Origin: Streptomyces sp. NBC_00285
Lineage (GTDB): Bacteria; Actinomycetota; Actinomycetes; Streptomycetales; Streptomycetaceae
NCBI RefSeq assembly: GCF_036174265.1
Contig: NZ_CP108055.1
Coordinates: 3,534,001 to 3,598,000 of the forward strand
Length of the DNA stretch: 64,000 nt
Direction: 5' to 3'
Shown here: piece by piece, positions 42,517-51,600 of the stretch
Layout: every line of letters begins with the position of its first letter
Numbering within the stretch: the stretch's first letter is position 1
Program-made: the position numbers and the translations under genes
Notes under the pieces: generated by a model
Seen by the model: only the letters and a program-made list of their open reading frames with translations
Databases searched by the model: none
What the model was told of the DNA's origin: nothing

Positions 42517-42555
42517 CCCCCCGGAGGCAGACCGGACTTCACACCCCGGACCGGA

Positions 42556-42759
42556 TCAGGCGGAGGCCCGCTCGGCCTGGTCGTCCATGCGGGCCTCGCG
42601 CACCTCGTTGGCCCGCGAGACATCACGCAGGGCATTGACGGCGACGTTGGAGTCGGGGTGCTTGAGTACGTAGAGCGAGAGCGCGCCTTCGACGACCAGA
42701 GTCTCACGGGCGTCCATGACGGCGACTTCGTCGCCGCCGGGCGTGGCGATGAGCTGCAC
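42556..42759 (-). CDS. Small phage protein, 67 aa
   Basis: GTG at 42759 is preceded by AAGGAGGCAGCA, a near-perfect ribosome site. The product starts VQLIATPGGDEVAVMDARET and has a VSRANEVREARMDDQAERAS tail. No domain is recognised. A promoter with TAAGAT at 42805-42810 lies just upstream. Confidence 0.65.
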   Translation of the reverse strand: MQLIATPGGDEVAVMDARETLVVEGALSLYVLKHPDSNVAVNALRDVSRANEVREARMDDQAERASA

Positions 42760-42804
42760 TGCTGCCTCCTTAGCGAATTGCGGCCCCCCAAGGGGATTAC
42801 ATAT

Positions 42805-42833
42805 ATCTTATTCGCAATCCGAGGCCATGTACA
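42805..42833 (-). promoter_or_regulatory. Early promoter, TGTACA-17-TAAGAT
   Basis: Minus-strand -10 TAAGAT with TGTACA 17 bases upstream, in a locally AT-rich gap. It belongs to the same TAAGATAT class as the sites at 32282 and 38819. Confidence 0.5.
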
Positions 42834-42846
42834 GTATTTGCGCAGG

Positions 42847-43416
42847 TCAGAGACCCTTTGTGGCGTGACGTCCTCGGGTCAGGACCCGGCTGCCCGGCCC
42901 GTCGTAGGTGCCGCCCCGCAGGGCGGCCACGACCTCCCCGTCCGCGTCCCACGGCACGCTCCGCCCGCTCTGGCGCAGTTCCGGAACGGCATCGAGCACG
43001 GTCTCCAGCAGCCAGAGCATCGACCCGGACAGCACCCAGTCGTGCTGCGGGAAGCGTCCTGTCGCGATGGTCGTGGCGAGGTTCCCCTGCGCGGGCAGGT
43101 GGAACATCGCGATGATCTCCTGCTGGCCGACGATCGGGGGGAGTTCGTCGCCCAGGTCCGGCTCCCAGCCCGCGCCCTGCTCCTCGACGATCCGGGCCTT
43201 CACGTCCAAGTCGACCTGGCGGAACCGCGCAGCCGTCGTGCCGAACCGGGCCGCGAAGCCGAGCGGCCAGTAGCGCACCCCGCTGACGACCAGGGCCGTC
43301 GACGGGTCCAGCACACTCCGGCTCGGGGCCAGCCACTGCGCGACCATCTTCGAATCGACGCGGTACAGGGCGGCGAACTCCTGATGCCCGACCAGATACG
43401 GCTTGCGCCGGCTCAT
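42847..43416 (-). CDS. Phage DNA-binding protein with two excisionase-like domains
   Basis: The product has 189 aa from ATG at 43416. Two helix-turn-helix-like segments appear in tandem: LVGHQEFAALYRVDSKMVAQ with VSGVRYWPLGFAARFG, and IVGQQEIIAMFHLPAQGNLA with LSGSMLWLLETVLD. Both follow the pattern of MerR/excisionase-type winged helices. It heads the early region just after the late-operon terminator, so it may be an early regulator. Confidence 0.7.
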   Translation of the reverse strand: MSRRKPYLVGHQEFAALYRVDSKMVAQWLAPSRSVLDPSTALVVSGVRYWPLGFAARFGTTAARFRQVDLDVKARIVEEQGAGWEPDLGDELPPIVGQQEIIAMFHLPAQGNLATTIATGRFPQHDWVLSGSMLWLLETVLDAVPELRQSGRSVPWDADGEVVAALRGGTYDGPGSRVLTRGRHATKGL

Positions 43417-43530
43417 GCCCCGTCCTCCGCTGTCCGTGCGAATGCAGCACGTCAGCGTAGCCGTACGGGGGCGCCGGCGTGCCCGACGGTCGCTGCTATG
43501 GTGACGGCGGTCTTTCCAAGAGGACCCAGC

Positions 43531-43552
43531 GGCCCCCACTCCGGTGGGGGCC
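43531..43552 (-). terminator. Terminator at the end of the late operon
   Basis: A perfect 9-bp stem (GGCCCCCAC and GTGGGGGCC) with a four-base loop. It lies 35 bases after the stop of the last lysis-region gene on the minus strand. Confidence 0.78.
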
Positions 43553-43586
43553 GTGTGCGTTCACGTGGCGTTCCACCGTGTCCGCC

Positions 43587-43853
43587 TCAGCGCAGCAGGC
43601 TCACGATGGTGAGCGCCACTGAGGTGATGCTGGCCAGCACGGCGAGAGTGGGCATCGGCCAGCGGGTCTTCTCCAGCGCGCTGACCCGTTCCTCCAACTC
43701 CTCCAAAGCCTTGTCCGTCTGGTCGCTGCGCTGGACGAGCAGCGCCAACTGACCGTCGATACGGGCGAATCCGACCTCCACCGTCGCCCGGAGTTCGGCC
43801 AGGGCGAGAGCCACCTCTCCCTCGGGCACGTCGTCCTCCTCTTCTCTCGTCAT
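43587..43853 (-). CDS. Coiled-coil protein with C-terminal membrane span (lysis)
   Basis: The product has 88 aa. An acidic N-terminus is followed by a coiled coil (QSDQTDKALEELEERVSALE-like, with RSDQTDKALEELEERV visible) and a single C-terminal span (LAVLASITSVALTIVSLL). It lies 10 bases after the endolysin/holin gene and before the late terminator. Proteins of this shape often act as holin partners or spanin-like factors in actinophages. Confidence 0.65.
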   Translation of the reverse strand: MTREEEDDVPEGEVALALAELRATVEVGFARIDGQLALLVQRSDQTDKALEELEERVSALEKTRWPMPTLAVLASITSVALTIVSLLR

Positions 43854-43863
43854 GGGCCGGTCA

Positions 43864-44106
43864 CTACTCCGGTGTGGCCGGATCGCGCTTCGCCGTCAGC
43901 CACGATGCTGTTCCCTGCCTGCCCAGGACCGTGCCGACGGTGGACTTCAGGGCGCTGAGCGCGGCGGGCATCGAGGCGACCGCAGCGGCCTGCCAGGCCG
44001 ACAGGGACACCAGATCAGTCGTGCTGGAAGCAGCCATCAGGCCCAGCAGCGACTGCACGTAGGTGGCGAGCGTGCGCTCGGCTATGTCGGCGAGGGCCTG
44101 CGGCAT
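43864..44106 (-). CDS. Holin from an internal in-frame start
   Basis: ATG at 44106 gives an 80-aa protein, MPQALADIAERTLATYVQSL and onwards, with spans around LLGLMAAS and AAAVASMPAALSALKSTVG. This layout is that of r1t-family holins. CAGGAGAACGACCCG precedes the ATG, a proper ribosome site. Separate expression would avoid tying the lethal membrane step to the enzyme. Confidence 0.6.
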   Translation of the reverse strand: MPQALADIAERTLATYVQSLLGLMAASSTTDLVSLSAWQAAAVASMPAALSALKSTVGTVLGRQGTASWLTAKRDPATPE

Positions 44107-45078
44107 CGGGTCGTTCTCCTGGGACGGGACGGTCGACGTCTGTTCGGTGGTGCCGGCCTGGTGGGGGACGTGCAGGGCAGTCCAGGTCTGGGGTCCGGGG
44201 ATGCCGTCGGCGTCGGCGCCGTGGAAGCCGCGTTTGATCTGGAAGACGGCGTACGAGCGGCGGTGCGCCTCGTTCCAGACCTGACCGGACGGCGTGTCGT
44301 AGGAGTCGCAGCCTTCGGCGATCAGACGCTTCGCCATCGCGGCGATCACCGGTGAGGAACGCCCCACGCGGAAGAACTGAGCGCCCGGGTATGCCGCGTA
44401 CTTCGGGGTCGGCTTGGGCGTCGGGGCCGGCGTGGGCTTCGGCTTTGGTTTTGGGGTGGGCTTGGGTGTCGGTTTGGGCTTGTCTGTGGCCTTGAGATGG
44501 CGGGCCACTCGGGCCCGGAAGTCGCCCATGTCGATGCCGCCGGGGTCCGGCTTGCCCGGCTGCCACTCCTTGTGGCCGATGACGCTGCGTTCGTTCCACC
44601 CGTGCGCGCGGCAGACCGCCGCCGCCGCACGCGCCATGGCGTCGAGCTGTGCGGACGGCCATGGCTGGCTGCCGGTGTTGATGCACTCGAAGCCGTAGAA
44701 GTGCCGGTTGCCGTCGGTGTCGGCCTCGTTGTCGCGCGGGAGGGTCTTCTTCTCCGCGATGACCGCGAGCAGGACGTCTGTGTCGCCCATCCCGGCGTGG
44801 TTGCAGCGTCCGTAGCCGACCATGTGCACGGTGCCTGAACGGTCGATCACGCCGTGGCACAGGGGTCCGGGCAGGTCCTGGTAGCCGGTGCGACACAGCT
44901 CCACCATGTCCTTCTCGGAGCTGTACGGACCGGTGTGGTGGATCATGACCCCGTTCACGGGGCCCCAGTTGCCGTGGGTGTTGCGGTTGTGGGTGCGCCA
45001 TGTGCCGTGCTCGACCACGCCGAGCCCTGCACCCTTCAAGACGGACAGGAATCTGTCCGCGCTCAGCGGTGTAGCCAC
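43864..45078 (-). CDS. Endolysin (amidase) continuing in frame into a holin
   Basis: A 404-aa frame. Residues 35-190 form an Amidase_2/PGRP domain (MIHHTGP, CHGVIDRSGTVHMVG, SVIGHKEWQPGKPDPGG) that cuts peptidoglycan amide bonds. A Lys-Pro repeat linker follows, then a peptidoglycan-binding domain (VFQIKRGFHGADADGIPGPQ). The last 80 residues look like an r1t-type holin with two membrane spans. An internal ATG at 44106 with AGGAG nine bases upstream would give the holin alone. Confidence 0.85.
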   Translation of the reverse strand: MATPLSADRFLSVLKGAGLGVVEHGTWRTHNRNTHGNWGPVNGVMIHHTGPYSSEKDMVELCRTGYQDLPGPLCHGVIDRSGTVHMVGYGRCNHAGMGDTDVLLAVIAEKKTLPRDNEADTDGNRHFYGFECINTGSQPWPSAQLDAMARAAAAVCRAHGWNERSVIGHKEWQPGKPDPGGIDMGDFRARVARHLKATDKPKPTPKPTPKPKPKPTPAPTPKPTPKYAAYPGAQFFRVGRSSPVIAAMAKRLIAEGCDSYDTPSGQVWNEAHRRSYAVFQIKRGFHGADADGIPGPQTWTALHVPHQAGTTEQTSTVPSQENDPMPQALADIAERTLATYVQSLLGLMAASSTTDLVSLSAWQAAAVASMPAALSALKSTVGTVLGRQGTASWLTAKRDPATPE

Positions 45079-45225
45079 GCGCTCCGTCCTTCTCCCCTGC
45101 GCCGGATGGCAGTCGGCCGTGGCCGCCGCAGCGGTCCGGTCCCTCGGGAGTGCGAAGCGGGTGGAGGGTCACCTGAGCGTCATGGTACCGGCGGCCTTGG
45201 GACCGGTGTCGGTGGCGCGGGACGG

Positions 45226-45663
45226 TCAGACGTCGTCCCGGTCGGTTCTGATGGACGTGCTGTCGAGGCTGATCCAGGTGGCGCGGACGCTGCCGCCGCC
45301 CTGGACTCGCAGTCGGACCAGGCCCTTGGGGGTGATGTCGAGCTGGAGGGTGCGGCGGGCGGCGTCGGAGGAGACGTCGACCGTGCGCGGCGCTTCTGGC
45401 CAGTAGCCCTCGGGCAGCAGCGCGATCAGCTGGTCGTCGGTGGCTCGCCCGCCGACGAGGCCGATGCGGCCGCAGAACTCCGTGGTGTCCCAGGGGTTGG
45501 CGCGGAACTGGGGCGGCTGCTCCTCGTCCGGGACCGTTGTGTCGCCGGTCAGCGGGAGGTCGTGCCACTCCGGGTAGGGAGCGCGGCGGGCGCGTTCGAG
45601 GTTGGTGACCCTCTTCTCCAGCCGGGCCAGTCGGCGGCCGAGGTCGGCGATCGTGTCCGGCAT
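45226..45663 (-). CDS. Minor tail-region protein with coiled coil
   Basis: The product has 145 aa. It begins with a short coiled coil (LGRRLARLEKRVTNLERARR) and continues as a beta-rich domain with EFCGRIGLVGGRATDDQLIA and ARRTLQLDITPKGLVRLRVQ. It starts one base after the upstream tail gene and precedes the endolysin. It may be a baseplate or receptor-binding accessory, but the family is not recognised. The gap 45079-45225 holds no gene. Confidence 0.65.
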   Translation of the reverse strand: MPDTIADLGRRLARLEKRVTNLERARRAPYPEWHDLPLTGDTTVPDEEQPPQFRANPWDTTEFCGRIGLVGGRATDDQLIALLPEGYWPEAPRTVDVSSDAARRTLQLDITPKGLVRLRVQGGGSVRATWISLDSTSIRTDRDDV

Positions 45664-46770
45664 CTACTGCTCCTCCTCGCCCGTGTCGTCCTCGGGCTTG
45701 TTGGTGCGCTCCAGCTTCAGCGCGACGCGGTCGGCGCTCTCTCCTTCGCCGGGCTTCACGGTCCAGCCGACGATCCGGCACCAGCCGTCGTATGCGGTGT
45801 GCGGCTCGAACAGCCGGATACGGACGTCGTCTCCGATCCGGAGCGCGTCGATGGGGGCGGCCGGGTGGTCGATGATGTCCAACTCGGTGAGCGAGGGCAG
45901 GACTTGGCGTGCCAGACGTTCGCGGCGGGTGCGCTGCTTCAGCTTGGCAGCGTCCTTCTCGCTCGTCTCCAGCCGGTGTTCCAGGCGCAGACGGCCATTG
46001 CGTACGCCGTCGACGACGACCGTGCGCTTCTTGCCCTCGCCCGCGCCGAGTCCGATGGCCCACTGGGCGTAGGAGTCGGCGTCCTTGATGACGTGGGGGG
46101 TGCCGACGATGTTCGCGCCGGTGGTGAAGGTCAGGTCCTCGCGGCGCCGGCCGAGCCGTGGGGCTCCAAGGAGGATGCGCCGCTCGGCGCGGCGCCCGCG
46201 CCAGGTCACGGTCTCCGACCACTCCAGGCCGTCGTCGATCTCGGCCATCTCGTCGACCATCTCGCCGAGGTTTCGCGGGTCGGTCCTGGACGTGGTGTAA
46301 GGGTCCTTCGCGGTGCCGGTCTTGGCGGTCGACTTCGTGTCGTCGACAACCACGCCGAGGTCGCCGTCTGGCTGGGCTTGGCAGTACGCCCACACGTCTC
46401 GGATCACCTGGCAGGGGTCGGCTTCGATGTAGGGGCCGCGGCCGTCGAGGTTGCCGTGGAGGTCGAAGCGCCGGTGGAGGTAGCTGCCGAACCCGGAGGC
46501 CTCGACGGGCAGCGCGTTGCCCTCCGGCTCGGCGCGCCACAGCAGCCCGCCCCAGTCGAGGCGGGCGTCGCGCTCGACCAGGAGGACGGTGTCGCCGGCG
46601 TCGAGCAGTTGGGACAGCGAGTGGCGGAACGTGGTCGGCACGGTCGCCTTGAGCGAGCCGGGCCCGGATACCTCCGGGCCGTACTCGACCTCGCTCAGCG
46701 GCAGGTTCCAGTGCAGGACATCGCCGGTCGCGGCCCGTACGGCGATGTAGCGGTAGTCGGCCATCGTCAC
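45664..46770 (-). CDS. Minor tail protein (siphophage Gp37-like)
   Basis: The product has 368 aa. Its N-terminal part (VRAATGDVLHWNLPLSEVEY and DARLDWGGLLWRAEPEG) and central region (YTTSRTDPRNLGEMVDEMAE) resemble the siphovirus Gp37-like tail-tip or baseplate family. It overlaps the upstream tail gene by four bases (ATGA). Order after distal tail protein and another minor tail protein supports a tail-tip role. Confidence 0.75.
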   Translation of the reverse strand: MTMADYRYIAVRAATGDVLHWNLPLSEVEYGPEVSGPGSLKATVPTTFRHSLSQLLDAGDTVLLVERDARLDWGGLLWRAEPEGNALPVEASGFGSYLHRRFDLHGNLDGRGPYIEADPCQVIRDVWAYCQAQPDGDLGVVVDDTKSTAKTGTAKDPYTTSRTDPRNLGEMVDEMAEIDDGLEWSETVTWRGRRAERRILLGAPRLGRRREDLTFTTGANIVGTPHVIKDADSYAQWAIGLGAGEGKKRTVVVDGVRNGRLRLEHRLETSEKDAAKLKQRTRRERLARQVLPSLTELDIIDHPAAPIDALRIGDDVRIRLFEPHTAYDGWCRIVGWTVKPGEGESADRVALKLERTNKPEDDTGEEEQ

Positions 46771-47693
46771 GCGGGTCCTTCCGTGAACGCGACGTCGAGC
46801 GTGGCCGTCGTGCCCTTCGCGACGGCCAACTTCCCGTCGCCGTACTGGTCGTTCTGGTTGATCTCGACGGTCAGGTGCTGGCGGCTGCCCCGGTAGGCAG
46901 GGGGTACGGCGATGTCGTCGGCCAGGGTGACTCCGGAGCGGCGGGTGGTCGTGCCGTCGTCGTCCACCACCGTTGCCTTGGCGGCCCGCTCCCCCAGCCG
47001 GGTGCGCAGCTCGGCGTAGACGGGGCCTGCCTCAGCGCGCAGTCCGGAGAGCGTGACGACGATGGTGGCCCGTGTCGCCCAGGTGGGGATGTCGAGGTCC
47101 CAGGCGGCTTCCTTGGGCCAGGCCGCCCACTGGCCGTGCTTGGCGGGCACCTTCTCGGTGGCGGTCGGGTGCACGGTGCGTAGGAGGCGTTCGGTGCGCG
47201 GGTTCGCGATCTGCCGCAGGTCGGTGATCATGTCGGCGGTGATCGCCGCGGTGTTGCGCGGCAGGGTGATGCGGGCCAGGGCGATCCCGGTCATCCCGTC
47301 GGGCACGGCGGAGGCATCGTCGGCCACTGCCTCGACGACGTGGAAGTAGCCGATCTCCTGTGTGCGGGGGTCGCGTTCGCCTTCCCACTCGGGGTCCTCG
47401 ATCCGCAGGACGATCAGGTCGGTGCGGGCGACCGGCCCAGTCGGTGAGATGGTGACCTCGGCGTCGCCGATGTTGCTCTGGGTGTAGGCCCCTTGCCAGG
47501 GGCGGGCACCGTGGATGAGGGCCGAGCCGTCACCGACCCGGATGCCGGGGCCGGGTGTGGGAAGCGGCCGGACCTTCAGGTCCTCGCTCTCCGCGATGCC
47601 CTGCCGGCCGCGGGCGAGGTCGCGGATCATCAGGCGCATGGCCCGGGCGGAGTGGTCGGCCCCGCGCACCATCATCGGGGGTTGCAGCGTCAC
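46767..47693 (-). CDS. Minor tail protein
   Basis: The product has 308 aa from ATG at 47693. It has the conserved actinophage tail-tip blocks IRVGDGSALIHGARPWQGAY, VARTDLIVLRIEDPEWEGE and GIALARITLPRNTAAITADM, with a beta-rich C-terminus. It lies between the distal tail protein and the Gp37-like protein. It is probably a baseplate or fibre component. Confidence 0.72.
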   Translation of the reverse strand: MTLQPPMMVRGADHSARAMRLMIRDLARGRQGIAESEDLKVRPLPTPGPGIRVGDGSALIHGARPWQGAYTQSNIGDAEVTISPTGPVARTDLIVLRIEDPEWEGERDPRTQEIGYFHVVEAVADDASAVPDGMTGIALARITLPRNTAAITADMITDLRQIANPRTERLLRTVHPTATEKVPAKHGQWAAWPKEAAWDLDIPTWATRATIVVTLSGLRAEAGPVYAELRTRLGERAAKATVVDDDGTTTRRSGVTLADDIAVPPAYRGSRQHLTVEINQNDQYGDGKLAVAKGTTATLDVAFTEGPA

Positions 47694-47706
47694 GAGTGCT
47701 CTCCGT

Positions 47707-48666
47707 TCACAGGGTGGTGTACGCCGACCGCCACGCCACCTCGAGGCGCGCGGTGGCGGACGGGTCGTTCGCGCTCCAGGCGATCTCGGACCGTCCGGGC
47801 GGGAGGGTGAACAGGTCGAGACGTGATGCGGGGCTCAGGTCGTTGGCGACGTTGATGGTGCCGTTGCGCAGGGCCCAGCGCGTGCCGGGCCGGGTCTCCA
47901 GCTCCACCCATTCGCCCTCGCGCAGCGTCACGTCGAGGTCGAGGACGCGACCGGTGCGCGCGTTCCAGATCCGCGGCCCGGCGACCGGGCCGTGCACGCG
48001 CAGGCTGGGGTACGTCGACACGTCACCGCGGTTGGTGATCCAGCCGGGCCGGTCGTCGGCCGGGCGGTACTCCGGGTCGGCCGGGCGGCGGCACTCGGCA
48101 CCGCGGCCCAGCGTCTCGTCGACAGTGCGGTCCGGGCGCTGGGCGCGCGGCGCCTGGTCGAGGCCGAGGGTCAGCGCCGACAGTTCGTCGTCGTACCAGC
48201 GCGGGTCGTCCAGGCCCGCGAACTCGATGTCCAGCGGGATCCATCCGTGCACGGCGGTTGCCGTGCTGGTGGCTTCCATCCGCCGAAGTCGCCCGTACAT
48301 ACGGCGAGTTGTGTGTCCGGGCCACCGGCCGCGCAGGATGTGACGGCCGTCCGGGCTGGTGCGGGCTTCGGGGTCGTCGAGGGCCAGTTCCAGCCGGGCG
48401 AGGATGGCGGCGGCCTTCTCCGGGTCGCCGGGGGTCTTGATGCCGGCCTCGAAGCGCAGGGTGCGCGGGCCGTAGAAGTCCCGGCCGGGAGTGGTGCCTT
48501 CGCTGTTCGGGTTGTCGGCGTCCTGGGGTCGGGTGGCGGGCGCACCGAGGCCTTCGATGTCCCCGACCGGGACGTAGCTGCCCCTGCCGAGGACGACGCC
48601 TCCGATCTCGTACTGCCAGGGGGCCAGTTCGGGGCGGCTGCTGGTGTGGGGGGCTCTGGTCATCAC
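47707..48666 (-). CDS. Distal tail protein (Dit-like)
   Basis: The product has 319 aa. It sits directly after the tape-measure gene, which is the fixed place for the distal tail protein in siphophages. Blocks such as FYGPRTLRFEAGIKTPGDPE, WIPLDIEFAGLDDPRWYDDE and NGTINVANDLSPASRLDLF fit the Dit N-terminal ring and galectin-like C-terminal domains. Its start overlaps the tape-measure stop by four bases. Confidence 0.78.
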   Translation of the reverse strand: MMTRAPHTSSRPELAPWQYEIGGVVLGRGSYVPVGDIEGLGAPATRPQDADNPNSEGTTPGRDFYGPRTLRFEAGIKTPGDPEKAAAILARLELALDDPEARTSPDGRHILRGRWPGHTTRRMYGRLRRMEATSTATAVHGWIPLDIEFAGLDDPRWYDDELSALTLGLDQAPRAQRPDRTVDETLGRGAECRRPADPEYRPADDRPGWITNRGDVSTYPSLRVHGPVAGPRIWNARTGRVLDLDVTLREGEWVELETRPGTRWALRNGTINVANDLSPASRLDLFTLPPGRSEIAWSANDPSATARLEVAWRSAYTTL

Positions 48667-51600
48667 ACTCTCCCGCCCCGCTGCGCGTTGCGCAGGGTGC
48701 GCATCATCTCGTTGCCGATCTGTTCGGGGGTGGCGGCGCTGTCGGTGACGGTGACCGGCATGGAGCCGATCAGCGGCTGCTGTTCGCGCACGACGACGAC
48801 TTGGACGCGGCCGCCAGCACGGGCGTCGACCACGCGGGTACGTGCCTGGTCGCTGCCGGTACGGATGTCGAAGGAGCGCACGACACCGGCTATCGCCGCG
48901 GCGCTGCGGGCCTGCTTGAAGGAGTTGGCGAGCAGCGGGTTGTAGTCACGGCTGCGGGCACTGCCGACGCCGCCGTCGGCGAACCATTCGACCTGGCCGC
49001 CGAACCGGTCGACGACGGTCTCCACGATGGCCTTGCTCCGCTCACGCTTCGAAGCCGCCAGCGGCACATAGGCCTCGCCGCCGGTCTCCAGCTCACCCCA
49101 TATGCGGTAGCTCCCGGCCGGTGCGATCTGCGCGACGTGCTGTTCACGGCGCGTGCTGCCGGTGAGGCCGCCGTCGGCGAAGTAGTCGACCACGGCGCCG
49201 TCGGCATGCCGGTTGGCGTTCTTGCGCAGGTTCTCGGCCTGCTTCTCGATCGCGTCGGCGGTGCTTCCGGTCTGCTTGGTGAGCTGGTCGAAGACCGTGA
49301 CTTGGCGGGTGGTGACCGTCAGTTCCTTGCCGCGCAGTGCGTCGATGCGCCGCTGGATCGAGTCCGCCGCCTTGCGCGGCCCCGAGGTCGGGACGGTGAC
49401 CTTGACGTTCTTCGTGCCGGGAACCTTCTCCACCCGGAAACCCAAGGCTTCAAGTTCCTTGCGCGCCTGGGCTGTTGGCGCGCGGACGATGACGGACTTG
49501 GCGCCCGGTGTGGCCCGGAGCTTCGCCTGGACGGCCTGAAGGCTCTTGATCGCGGCGCCCGTCGGCGCGGACACCGGGATGTTCTTGCTGTTCGGAGTCC
49601 GACCCAAGGTGTCGATCAGGGTGTCGAGGTTCTTCTTCGCTCCCTGCGTCGGCGCGGTGATCCTGATCTGCCGGGTGCCCGGAACGGTCTTCACGGTGAA
49701 CCCGAGATCGCGGAGCTTCTGCTGCGCACCGTCGCTGAGCGAATCCACCTTGATCGTCTTGGCGTTGGGGAGCCGCTGGAACTCCGCCTGGACGGCGATC
49801 AGGTTCGCCAACGTGCTGTCCATGCCCTTCGTCTGGAGCAGCAGCGACACCTTCGACGGCAGCAGGCCGAGCGTGTCGGCGACACCTTCGGCCTGGGTCT
49901 TGGTCAGGCCATAGCCGCGCGCGGCCGCGATCGCCTCCGTACGGGCACGGCTCATCTGCTCACGTGCCTTCGCGAGCGCGGCGGGCAGCGTCTCGCCGTT
50001 GCGCTGGGCGAGATCGAAGGTGGCCACGGAGGCGTCGGCCGCCGCGTCGGACAGGGCGGTGAGCTGGGTGTAGAGCTGCTGGCCGTTCCTCGTCGTGGTG
50101 TTGAGGGTCTTGTCCTCGTTGACGAGCTGTCGCCCGCCGTAGCCCTGGCCGCGGTTGACGCCCTTGCCGCCCTCCTGGAGGTCGAGGACCGCGCTGTTGA
50201 CCTTGGCCTCGGCGGCCTGGAGGGAGATCTGGCCGCCCGAGAGCAGGTCGAGCGCCGACTTCAGGGACCGGGTGCGGGTGTCGGCGTCGGCCGTCTGGTC
50301 GGCCAGGCCCCCGACGGCAGCCTTCAACCGGTCGTACGCCGACGTACCGTCCCCAGCCCCCTTCGTCGCCGCCGCGAGGTCGCGCGCGTTCTTCACCGAC
50401 TCGGCCATCTCGCCCTTGACGCTGCCGAGCGCGTCGGCGGCGTCCTTGTACTGCTGACCGACGTCGGTGTAGTCGAGGACGGACACCTTGCCACCCGCCT
50501 GGTCCCTGTACTCCCGGTGGGCGTTCGCGGTCGTGAGGAGCTGCTTCTGCAGCGCGTCCAGGCTCGTGCCCTGTCCGAGGTACGCGTCGGTGAGGCTGGC
50601 CAGCGGCACGCCGGCCTGCTCCATGACCTTGGTCAACTGGCCCTGCCCGGTCTTGGTGTCCAGCAGGGCCTGGGCCGCCTGGTTGCGGACGTTGGAGTCG
50701 ATCTGTCCGCCGGACTCACGCAACGCCGAGGTGAGGGTGGAGATGCGCTGCTGGTGTTCGGCGGCGGCCTGCGCGGCCTTCTGCTGGCGGGCGGCCAACA
50801 GCCCCAGGCCGACCGACACCCCGGCCATGACGACGCCGAACGGGCCGCCGAGCGCGTTCGTCACGCCGCCGAGCGCCGAGCGCAGTCCCGAACCGGCGGC
50901 CCGGCCGACGCCGTTGAGGGTGCCGGTGAACGTGGCCCCGGCGCCGTTCGCGCTGCGGAAGGCGGCGGTCATGGTGCCGAGGAAGCCGACCCGGGCCTGG
51001 AGGGCGGCCCAGGCGGCCCCGTACCGGGACAGGGTGACGCCGGATGCGGCCGCCAGGGACTGCTGGAGGCGCATCTGTTCGTTGGCCGAGGCGAAGCCGG
51101 AGCGGACCGGGCCACTGACGGTGTTCGCGATGCCCGTCAGGGTCGGCTGGACGCGGCGGAACAGGAGCATCGCCAGGGCGGCGGACTGGATCGGCGCGGG
51201 CAGCGCGCCGAACGCGCTGACCAGTCCCCCGACGAGGTGACCGACGGGCACCAGAACCAGGGAGAGCCCGGAGACCGCGTCCATCGCCACGTTCGCGACG
51301 GTGGCGATGATGTCGAGCGTTCCGGCCGCCGCGCCTCCATCGTCACCGAGCCCGGCGATCGCCTTCAGGAGCGGTTCCGCGCCGTCAGCGGCGTTGTCCA
51401 GGACGTCGCCCAGCGTGCTCGCGGCGTTGATCAGCAGGTTGAGTCCGGTGGCCAGCGTGTGCTCGCCGATGTCCTTGAGCGGCCCGATGAGCCGCTGGGC
51501 CTCATCGATGAGCGACCCGATCCCGTTCTTCGTGGACTCCTTCAGGTCCGGGCCGTACAGGGTGGCGATGTCGCGGCCGTAGGCCAGGGCCGTGGTCAGG

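Noticed and set aside
42841..42851. Another GCAGGTCAG copy inside the prophage.
   Set aside because: A single 9-mer is expected about once by chance at this length, and it lacks the 114/118 partners and core.
43480..43500. A 16-codon leader frame after the TTGGAAAG motif at 43512.
   Set aside because: It would need an ATA start and has no support beyond the motif.
44015..46540. An 841-codon minus-strand frame over the tail-tip and lysis genes.
   Set aside because: It is Arg/Pro/His-rich shadow sequence overlapping three well-supported genes in another frame.
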